Shown in pieces: positions 33,402 to 38,232 of a stretch of 38,232 nucleotides of DNA. The notes below the pieces were generated by a model, which was given only the letters and a program-made list of their open reading frames with translations, did not search any database and was not told where the DNA came from. A program made the position numbers and the translations under genes. Location: positions 1 to 38,232 of the forward strand of contig JAZRPV010000053.1 in assembly GCA_045649455.1 (NCBI GenBank). Direction: 5' to 3'. Source of the DNA: JAEDES01 sp045649455. Lineage in GTDB: Bacteria; Bacillota_I; Bacilli_A; RF39; UBA660. How positions within the stretch are numbered: the stretch's first letter is position 1; the number at the start of each line of letters is the position of its first letter.

Positions 33402-33420
33402 ATGACTTTATATAAGTCAT
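33402..33420 (+). promoter_or_regulatory. Hairpin in the rpmE 5' leader
   Basis: A 7-bp perfect stem ATGACTT (33402-33408) / AAGTCAT (33414-33420) with loop TATAT lies 5 bases before the rpmE AAGGAGAG ribosome site. Ribosomal protein L31 genes often carry autoregulatory leaders, so this is a candidate; I cannot match it to a known family. A weak TTGATA lies at 33373-33378. Confidence 0.4.
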
Positions 33421-33439
33421 GGCGGAAGGAGAGATAAGA

Positions 33440-33658
33440 ATGAAAACAAATATTCATCCAGAAGTAAAAGAATGTACAGTTACTTGTGCATGTGGAGAAA
33501 CTTTTACTGTAAAATCTACTAAATCAGAAATTAATGTTGAAGTATGTTCTAAATGTCATCCATTCTATACAGGAAAACAAAGTAGAGCATCACGTGCTGG
33601 TCGCGTTGACAAATTCAACAAAAAATATGGATTTGAATCAAAAGAAGCTGCTGAATAA
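33440..33658 (+). CDS. rpmE: 50S ribosomal protein bL31, zinc form
   Basis: bL31 bridges the ribosomal subunits. The ATG at 33440, after AAGGAGAG, gives 72 residues starting MKTNIHPEVKECTVTC; an upstream in-frame ATG at 33419 lies in the leader hairpin. Cysteines 16, 18, 36 and 39 (CAC and CSKC) form the zinc site of the C+ type. The block HPFYTGKQSRASRAGRVDKFNKKYG is diagnostic. Like bS18 in this window it is the zinc form. The stop lies in the loop of its terminator. In Bacillus rho separates murAB and rpmE; here it does not. Confidence 0.97.
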   Translation: MKTNIHPEVKECTVTCACGETFTVKSTKSEINVEVCSKCHPFYTGKQSRASRAGRVDKFNKKYGFESKEAAE

Positions 33659-33675
33659 TAGCAGTTTTTATTTTA
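33645..33675 (+). terminator. Intrinsic terminator overlapping the rpmE stop
   Basis: Stem AAGCTGCT (33645-33652) / AGCAGTTT (33660-33667), with one G-T pair and a 7-base loop holding the TAA, is followed by TTTTTATTTTAT. Confidence 0.75.
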
Positions 33676-33692
33676 TCTAAAAGGAGACTACT

Positions 33693-34301
33693 ATGGCAAA
33701 AATAGAAATACACAATTTAAATGAGTTAATACAACAAAACTATCCACAGGAAATTGTTGAAAAAATGATACAAGAAGTACTTGCACTTAGTATGATTGTA
33801 AAAAATGACTATCCAGACTATAAAGAATGGTATACAAAAGTACAAGTACCAGGTCTTTATACAAATGAAAGAAATATTATAATCGCTCATATCAATGATA
33901 AAATAGTAGGATTTGTTTCACTAAAGAAAACTCCAACAGAAAAAAAGATATGCACATTTTATGTGGAAAAAAACTTTAGAAGAAACCAAATAGGAACAAT
34001 TTTAGTGGAAAAAGCCATAGAATTTTTAGAAGAATCACGTCCATTAATAACAATACCTATGGATAAACTTAATGAATTTATAAGAATTGCAAATAAATAT
34101 AATTGGGAAATAACAGATATAAAAGATAATCTTTATAGAACAAACACTCCAGAAGTAATAGTAAATGGAATAATTACAGATACAAATCAATCTTTAACGC
34201 AAGAAAAATCTCTTCAAAAAGTATATAAAATTTATAAAATCGAAAGAATTAAACAAGTAATAAAAACAATTTTAAATAATCCACAATTTCTGTGGAAATA
34301 A
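33693..34301 (+). CDS. GNAT family N-acetyltransferase-like protein
   Basis: The 202-residue protein has a GNAT core in the middle. It contains strand IIIAHINDKIVGFVSLKK, then CTFYVEKNFRRNQIGTILVEKAIEFL, where RRNQIGT fits the acetyl-CoA pyrophosphate loop (Q/RxxGxG/A). The C-terminal third is lysine-rich and unassigned. The substrate is unknown. Its start follows AAAGGAGA 17 bases after the rpmE terminator. I see no terminator after it, but the end of the gene contains the inverted repeat TCCACA/TGTGGA (34280-34296). Confidence 0.7.
   Translation: MAKIEIHNLNELIQQNYPQEIVEKMIQEVLALSMIVKNDYPDYKEWYTKVQVPGLYTNERNIIIAHINDKIVGFVSLKKTPTEKKICTFYVEKNFRRNQIGTILVEKAIEFLEESRPLITIPMDKLNEFIRIANKYNWEITDIKDNLYRTNTPEVIVNGIITDTNQSLTQEKSLQKVYKIYKIERIKQVIKTILNNPQFLWK
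34280..34296. repeat. 17-base inverted repeat shared with prmC
   Basis: TCCACAATTTCTGTGGA at the 3' end of the GNAT gene differs by one loop base from TCCACAAATTCTGTGGA at 29412-29428. Each arm is the core of a DnaA box (TTATCCACA). Both copies are inside coding sequence. Confidence 0.45.
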
Positions 34302-34314
34302 TCTAATTATCTTA

Positions 34315-34323
34315 TGTTATAAT
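34315..34323 (+). promoter_or_regulatory. Extended -10 promoter for rpiB
   Basis: TGTTATAAT lies 14 bases after the upstream stop codon and 36 bases before the rpiB ATG. No good -35 is visible. Confidence 0.6.
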
Positions 34324-34358
34324 TAAATCAGTAGAAAATGAAATTAAGAGGAGAAAAT

Positions 34359-34799
34359 ATGAAAATAGGTTTTGCCAGTGACCATAGAGGTTATGCTTTA
34401 AAACAACAATTAATGAAAGAGTTAAGTAAAGAATATGATGTAGTGGATTATGGAACACATTCAGAAGAATCTACTGACTATCCTGATTATGCTTTTGTAT
34501 TAGGTGAAAGTGTTGCTAGTAAACAAGTATCATTCGGAGTAGCAATTTGTGGTTCAGGAATAGGAATTAGTATTGCTTGTAATAAAGTATTAGGTGTAAG
34601 ATGTGCTAAAGTATCTACTGCAGAAGAAGCAGAAATAACAAGAATTGATAATGATGCTAACATCGTAGCATTAAGTGAAAAAAACACTCTATTAGATGCT
34701 TTAAATATTGTAAAAACATTTATAGAAACAGAACATACAGCTTTAGAAAAACATCAAAGAAGAATTAGAAAGATTATTAATTACGAAGAGACTCACTAA
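34359..34799 (+). CDS. rpiB: Ribose-5-phosphate isomerase B
   Basis: RpiB interconverts ribose 5-phosphate and ribulose 5-phosphate in the pentose phosphate pathway. The ATG at 34359 after AGAGGAGA gives 146 residues beginning MKIGFASDHRGYALK. The ring-opening residues Asp8-His9 are present, with catalytic Cys64 in ICGSGIGISIACNK, where Ser replaces the usual Thr of CGTGIG. GVRCAKVS and NDANIVALS are typical. An earlier in-frame ATG (34338) is within the leader. It matches ywlF in B. subtilis by position. The next gene overlaps it as TAATG, whereas in Bacillus glyA, upp and the ATP synthase operon intervene. Confidence 0.96.
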   Translation: MKIGFASDHRGYALKQQLMKELSKEYDVVDYGTHSEESTDYPDYAFVLGESVASKQVSFGVAICGSGIGISIACNKVLGVRCAKVSTAEEAEITRIDNDANIVALSEKNTLLDALNIVKTFIETEHTALEKHQRRIRKIINYEETH

Positions 34800-34996
34800 T
34801 GCATGGAAAAGTATTAATATATATACTAGTTTCAGCACTAGTAATTTGGTCTTTAGAAGCTATAAATATAAATCAAATATTTAAAAAAAATAGAGTATTT
34901 CAAGCAACACTGTTTTACTTCTTCTTGGCATTATCATTAATATATTTAGTAACTAATTTTATAATGGATTTATTCACTTCTATTAAATTTATTTAA
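34799..34996 (+). CDS. DUF1146 family small membrane protein (YwzB-like)
   Basis: The 65-residue protein has two membrane helices (about 5-20 and 36-58). Between them is the family signature ININQIFKKNRVFQATLFYF, which continues LALSLIYLVTNFIMDL. DUF1146 function is unknown. In B. subtilis ywzB lies just after the atp operon. Here the start overlaps the rpiB stop by one base, so the atp genes are missing from this position. A modest terminator follows directly. Confidence 0.88.
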   Translation: MHGKVLIYILVSALVIWSLEAININQIFKKNRVFQATLFYFFLALSLIYLVTNFIMDLFTSIKFI

Positions 34997-35018
34997 AAAG
35001 GTGTATAAATCCTTTTTT
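34995..35018 (+). terminator. Probable terminator after the DUF1146 gene
   Basis: Stem AAAAAGG (34995-35001) / CCTTTTT with a 9-base loop ends in six T. The stem is weaker than others because only two pairs are G-C. Confidence 0.6.
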
Positions 35019-35030
35019 GTTGTTAATACT
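35003..35030 (+). promoter_or_regulatory. Possible sigma-F-like promoter for the spoIIQ-like gene
   Basis: GTATA (35003-35007) fits the sigma-F -35 GYWTA. GTTAATACT (35022-35030) partly fits -10 GGnnAnAnTR. The spacer is 14 bases rather than 15. It overlaps the preceding terminator loop. The match is partial and by eye only. Confidence 0.25.
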
Positions 35031-35047
35031 TTAAATGAGGTGAAACA

Positions 35048-35650
35048 ATGAAAAGATTAAAATTAAAAGCATATGTAATTCCATCATTATTATTAGTACT
35101 TGCCGTATTACTACTCCTAAATAGTGTATCTAAAACACCAATAGAAGAAAATTACACATACGTATCAAATTCAATATTAGAAGAAGCTATTCCAGTAATG
35201 AATGAAAAGATAATGATAATAAATCCATATCTTGATCAAGGAGTAACAATAGGAAAAGAATATTATGACTATAAAGGAGAATCATCACATCAAGAAAAAT
35301 CAATAGTATATTATGATGGAACATATATGCAAAACTCAGGAGTAGATTTTATTAGTAATAATGTATTCGAAGTAGTATCAATTTTACCTGGTACAGTAAC
35401 AGAAGTAAAAGAAGATGATTTACTAGGAAAAATAGTTGAAGTAAAACATGATAAATATGTAGCCCTTTATCAAAGTCTAAGTGAAGTATCTGTAAAAAAA
35501 GGAGATACAATTTTTCAAGGACAACCTATTGGTAAAAGTGGAACTAATGAGTTAGACAAAGCAATTGGAAATCACTTACATTTTGAACTATCTTATGATG
35601 GTAATATAGTTAATCCATTAGATCATTTAAATAAAGAGTTAAAAGATTAA
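35048..35650 (+). CDS. SpoIIQ-like degenerate M23 peptidase-fold protein
   Basis: This 200-residue protein has an N-terminal membrane helix (about 9-27) and an extracytoplasmic LytM/M23 fold. Only part of the metal site remains. HLHFE (His176, His178) is present and Asp100 is kept in NSGVDF, but the first ligand His is Asn96. The middle His is replaced (LYQSL). Loss of metal ligands plus the position just before mbl points to SpoIIQ. In B. subtilis SpoIIQ is the forespore half of the SpoIIQ-SpoIIIAH channel and is likewise a non-enzyme. A plain cell-wall M23 paralogue is the alternative. AATGAGGTG precedes ATG 35048. Confidence 0.72.
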   Translation: MKRLKLKAYVIPSLLLVLAVLLLLNSVSKTPIEENYTYVSNSILEEAIPVMNEKIMIINPYLDQGVTIGKEYYDYKGESSHQEKSIVYYDGTYMQNSGVDFISNNVFEVVSILPGTVTEVKEDDLLGKIVEVKHDKYVALYQSLSEVSVKKGDTIFQGQPIGKSGTNELDKAIGNHLHFELSYDGNIVNPLDHLNKELKD

Positions 35651-35661
35651 ACTCTTTTTTT
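35633..35661 (+). terminator. Intrinsic terminator overlapping the spoIIQ-like stop
   Basis: Stem AAAGAGTT (35633-35640) / AACTCTTT (35650-35657) is followed by T to 35661. The stop TAA (35648-35650) sits at the loop-stem junction. Confidence 0.75.
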
Positions 35662-35744
35662 CATAAAAAGAAAAATTTTTAATATATTTAATATAAATAA
35701 ATCAAAATATGATAAACTTAATATATACAAAAGGATGTGAAAAG

Positions 35745-36740
35745 ATGTTATCAAGAGATATTGGTATAGATTTAGGAACAGCTAATGTATTAATTCATAT
35801 AAAAGGAAAAGGAATAGTATTAAATGAACCTAGTATAGTTGCAATTGATACTGAAACAAGAAAAGTAATTGCTGTAGGATCAGAAGCTAATGAAATGTTT
35901 GGAAGAACTCCAGGTAAAGTAAAAGCAATTAAACCAATGAAAGATGGAGTTATTGCTGATTTTGAAATTACAGAAATTATGCTAAATGCCTTTATAAAGA
36001 AGATAAAAGCAAAAAAATTATTTTCAAGACCAAGAATATTAATATGCTGTCCAACAAACATCACACAAGTAGAAAAAAATGCTATTAAAGAAGCTGCTGA
36101 AAGAACAGGAGCAAGAAAAGTTTATATTGAAGAAGAACCAAAAGTAGCTGCAGTAGGAGCTGGAATGGATATAAGTGAACCAACCGCAAATATGGTTATT
36201 GATATTGGCGGAGGTACTACTGACGTAGCAATACTTTCATTAAACGGAATCGTTGCATCAGAGTCAATTAAAGTAGCAGGAAATGTAATGGATCAAGATA
36301 TAATTAAATATATAAAATCAAAATATAAACTTCTAATTGGAGAAAAAACAGCGGAAGAAATAAAAATAAATTTTGCTAATGTATTTAAACCAGATAAAAG
36401 AAAAAAACTAGAAGTTAGAGGAAGAAACTTAATAACAGGACTTCCTGATTCAATAGAAATAACTCAAGATGAAACTGAAGAAGCTCTAAAAGAAAGTGTT
36501 CAAAAAATAATAAAAGGAACAACAAATGTCTTAGAAGATACACCTCCAGAACTATCTGCTGATATTTATGGAAAAGGTATAATTTTAACGGGTGGAGGAG
36601 CACTCTTAACAGGACTAAGTGAATTACTAGAAGAAACATTAAAAGTTCCTGTATTAACTGCAGAAAGTCCACTAACATGTGTTGTAGAAGGTACAGGAGT
36701 ACTATTAGATAATATTAAATTACTAGAAGAAAACCAATAA
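35745..36740 (+). CDS. mbl: Rod-shape actin-like protein Mbl (MreB family)
   Basis: Mbl forms membrane filaments that direct lateral cell-wall synthesis, so a rod-shaped, walled cell is implied. The ATG at 35745 after AAGGATGTGA gives 331 residues starting MLSRDIGIDLGTANVLIHIK, nearly the Mbl N-terminus; an in-frame ATG at 35709 has no ribosome site. ATP-binding blocks are DLGTAN, NMVIDIGGGTTDVAILS and ILTGGGALL. RPRILICCPTNIT and EEEPKVAAVGAGM are strong Mbl/MreB markers. The only -10-like hexamer upstream is TATGAT (35708-35713), with no clear -35. In Bacillus spoIIID lies between spoIIQ and mbl; it is missing here. Confidence 0.95.
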   Translation: MLSRDIGIDLGTANVLIHIKGKGIVLNEPSIVAIDTETRKVIAVGSEANEMFGRTPGKVKAIKPMKDGVIADFEITEIMLNAFIKKIKAKKLFSRPRILICCPTNITQVEKNAIKEAAERTGARKVYIEEEPKVAAVGAGMDISEPTANMVIDIGGGTTDVAILSLNGIVASESIKVAGNVMDQDIIKYIKSKYKLLIGEKTAEEIKINFANVFKPDKRKKLEVRGRNLITGLPDSIEITQDETEEALKESVQKIIKGTTNVLEDTPPELSADIYGKGIILTGGGALLTGLSELLEETLKVPVLTAESPLTCVVEGTGVLLDNIKLLEENQ

Positions 36741-36752
36741 AATGGTTTTTTT
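36730..36752 (+). terminator. Intrinsic terminator around the mbl stop
   Basis: Stem AAAACCA (36730-36736) / TGGTTTT (36743-36749) has the TAA (36738-36740) in its loop and T to 36752. Confidence 0.82.
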
Positions 36753-36773
36753 CTTTGCTTAAATATCACTATT

Positions 36774-36782
36774 TGGTATAAT
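36774..36782 (+). promoter_or_regulatory. Extended -10 promoter for tagO
   Basis: TGGTATAAT is a perfect extended -10 (36774-36782). A weak TTGCTT lies 16 bases upstream at 36755-36760. Confidence 0.65.
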
Positions 36783-36805
36783 TTTATTAGAAAGAAGGCA
36801 GTAAA

Positions 36806-37927
36806 ATGAGATATCAAATATTTGATGCAAGTAAAATTGTATTACTTACTTTTGTATTTTCAGTAGTAATAATGCAATTAATGAAAAGAATTGCACATCA
36901 TGTAGATGCAATTGATAGACCAAGATCTGATGAAGGAAATAGACATATTCATAAAAAAGCTACTCCCAAACTAGGAGGACTTGGAATATTCTTAGCATTC
37001 CTAGTTGGATATATGTGCTTTGGTGAACAAAGTATAAGAATGAATTCTATATTAATAGGAAGTTTTATTGTAATATTAACTGGTATATTAGATGATATAA
37101 AACCAATAAGGGCTTCACATAAACTACTAGGACATATAGCAGCAGCATTAATAATTACGCTATATGGAGGAATACTTCTAGATCAAATTTCAGCATTTGG
37201 TTATACTCTAAATTTTGGAATATGGTCTTATCCAATTACAATATTCTTCATAATAGCATGTACTAATATAATTAATCTAATAGATGGACTTGATGGACTA
37301 AGTGGTGGAATATGTACAATATTCTATATAACAATTGCTATAATTGGATTCTTCCAAGCAAGATATGGAAGCTTAGTAATGACATTAACACTTATTATGT
37401 TAGGTTCTACGTTAGGATTCTTACTACATAACTTTAATCCTGCAACAATATTTGCAGGAGACTGTGCTACATTTATGGGATTTATTATATCTATTATTAC
37501 ATTACTAGAATTTAAAGGACCTGCCTTAATATCATTCTTTGTACCATTAACAATTCTAGGAATTCCGATTTTAGATACATTATTTGCAATAATTAGAAGA
37601 CTTCTTAAGAAGCAACCACCATTTCAAGCAGATAAAGAACACTTACATCATCAGTTACTAGGAATGAACTTCTCACCAAAAGTAACAGTCTTAATTATTT
37701 ATGCAATTAATATTCTATTCGCAGCAGCATCAATCTTCTATACATTAAAAGATGCTACTATGGGAATTGCATTATATGTAACAATCTTTGTCTTAGTAAT
37801 ATGGTTTGTATTACATACATCAATTATTAGTGATAAAACTCCAAAAATAAGACAAAAAGTAAAAGAAACATTAAAATTAACAAAAAAAGAAGAAAAATCA
37901 AAACCAAAAAAGAGTACTAAAAAATAG
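36806..37927 (+). CDS. tagO: Undecaprenyl-phosphate GlcNAc-1-phosphate transferase (TagO/WecA family)
   Basis: The 373-residue polytopic membrane protein belongs to the MraY/WecA/TagO family, which loads a sugar-1-phosphate onto undecaprenyl phosphate. It starts wall teichoic acid or other surface polymers. Motifs are GLGIFLAFLVGY, the Mg-binding GILDDIK, NLIDGLDGLSGG, an AGDCATFMGF segment (GDxGS variant) and the C-terminal cytoplasmic loop RRLLKKQPPFQADKEHLHHQLL, typical of TagO/WecA rather than MraY. A lysine-rich tail (about 350-373) follows the last helix. It lies after mbl in a single-gene unit; B. subtilis tagO is further along the same arm. The polymer made is not readable. Confidence 0.9.
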   Translation: MRYQIFDASKIVLLTFVFSVVIMQLMKRIAHHVDAIDRPRSDEGNRHIHKKATPKLGGLGIFLAFLVGYMCFGEQSIRMNSILIGSFIVILTGILDDIKPIRASHKLLGHIAAALIITLYGGILLDQISAFGYTLNFGIWSYPITIFFIIACTNIINLIDGLDGLSGGICTIFYITIAIIGFFQARYGSLVMTLTLIMLGSTLGFLLHNFNPATIFAGDCATFMGFIISIITLLEFKGPALISFFVPLTILGIPILDTLFAIIRRLLKKQPPFQADKEHLHHQLLGMNFSPKVTVLIIYAINILFAAASIFYTLKDATMGIALYVTIFVLVIWFVLHTSIISDKTPKIRQKVKETLKLTKKEEKSKPKKSTKK

Positions 37928-37940
37928 TATTCTTTTTTTT
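37910..37940 (+). terminator. Intrinsic terminator overlapping the tagO stop
   Basis: A 10-bp stem AAGAGTACTA (37910-37919) / TAGTATTCTT (37925-37934), with one G-T pair and loop AAAAA, ends in T to 37940. The TAG stop is the start of the 3' arm. Confidence 0.85.
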
Positions 37941-37943
37941 ATA

Positions 37944-37952
37944 TGTTATACT
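37944..37952 (+). promoter_or_regulatory. Possible extended -10 promoter for the terminal response-regulator-like gene
   Basis: TGTTATACT lies just after the tagO terminator and is followed by ACTTAACTTAAG, which contains a direct ACTTA repeat and a short palindrome (CTTAACTTAAG, 37951-37961). No -35 is visible. Confidence 0.4.
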
Positions 37953-37982
37953 TAACTTAAGCGTAAAATAAATGAGAAGTAA

Positions 37983-38232
37983 ATGATAAATTATATAATA
38001 GTAGAAGATGATATGATCGCTTATCAAAGAATAAAAGATTTTATAGATAATTATATGATGAATTATGATTATAATTATAAAATACAAAACTACCAAGAAA
38101 TAATAGATGATACAGGATTTAAAGTATATTACATTTCTAAAAAAGATTATTTAAATATCGTTGAAGACATAAGAAATGAAAATTGGATTTCTCCAATCTT
38201 TTTAATTAAACCAATAAAAGTTGAATCAAATT
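37983..38232 (+). CDS. Response-regulator-like protein, N-terminal fragment (receiver lacking the phospho-Asp)
   Basis: An open frame from ATG 37983 (AATGAGAAG upstream) runs off the window after 83 codons. MINYIIVEDDMIAYQRIKDF resembles the first strand, acidic pair and first helix of AgrA/LytTR-type receivers. The later VEDIRNENWISPIFLI resembles the segment after the phosphorylation site. Where such receivers have a YxLDIE strand with the phosphoacceptor Asp, this one reads VYYISKKD, with Ser52 at the expected position. It may be a phosphorylation-independent receiver. The output domain, probably LytTR if the assignment is right, lies outside the window. My alignment is by eye and the assignment is tentative. 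Confidence 0.55.
   Translation, partial: MINYIIVEDDMIAYQRIKDFIDNYMMNYDYNYKIQNYQEIIDDTGFKVYYISKKDYLNIVEDIRNENWISPIFLIKPIKVESN

Noticed and set aside
1..38232. tRNA genes, CRISPR arrays, insertion sequences, prophage or defence islands
   Set aside because: Intergenic gaps are all under about 160 bases and contain promoters and terminators. No cloverleaf, spaced repeats, transposase or integrase were found.

Overview
The window is about 38 kb of very AT-rich DNA (roughly 30% G+C by eye). It is densely packed with genes, nearly all on the + strand. Gene content and order identify a Bacillota/Bacilli chromosome next to the replication origin. It opens in the 3' end of rnpA and continues yidC-khpB-mnmE-mnmG-rsmG-noc-parA-parB, the classic origin-flanking set. 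The base composition, compact spacing, reduced proteins and absence of TGA stop codons suggest an uncultured, host-associated Bacilli lineage near the Mollicutes (RF39-like). That placement is inference from sequence style, not from a marker tree.

Layout: (1) 1-5611, protein insertion (YidC), RNA binding (KhpB), tRNA wobble modification (MnmE/MnmG) and 16S methylation (RsmG). (2) 5613-11292, chromosome segregation and nucleoid occlusion (Noc, ParA, ParB), then an MscS channel, a DUF951 protein and an AbgT-type transporter. (3) 11294-14469, YchF, a divergent laccase-domain (PgeF-like) protein, and the rpsF-ssb-rpsR operon behind a probable S6:S18 autoregulatory leader. (4) 14467-20736, a long operon: soluble DHH phosphodiesterase (GdpP C-terminal half)-rplI-dnaB-LysM/G5/M23 peptidase-walJ-rlmH-ung. 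(5) 20773-25122, a polysaccharide deacetylase facing a minus-strand group PBP-lemA-pta. (6) 25191-30390, DUF1934-argS, rpoE, prfA-prmC, spoIIR. (7) 30452-33675, fba-murA, an SGNH-like protein and rpmE. (8) 33693-38232, GNAT, rpiB-DUF1146, spoIIQ-like, mbl, tagO and the start of a response-regulator-like gene.

The order is largely colinear with the Bacillus subtilis chromosome from oriC down to the mbl/tagO region, recalled as about half a megabase there and compressed into 38 kb here. Notable absences at syntenic positions are the atp operon, walRK, spoIID and spoIIID. SpoIIR, a SpoIIQ-like protein and a class A PBP at the pbpG position suggest a sporulation pathway or its remnant.

I found no tRNA, rRNA, CRISPR array, insertion sequence or prophage, and no gene-free stretch longer than 300 bases; the longest gap is about 160 bp, upstream of ychF. 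There is no obvious new multi-gene defence or mobile system. The most interesting signals are variant architectures of conserved genes (Noc, GdpP, SpoIIQ, SGNH, laccase-domain protein, receiver), complete avoidance of TGA, and overlapping RNA structures.
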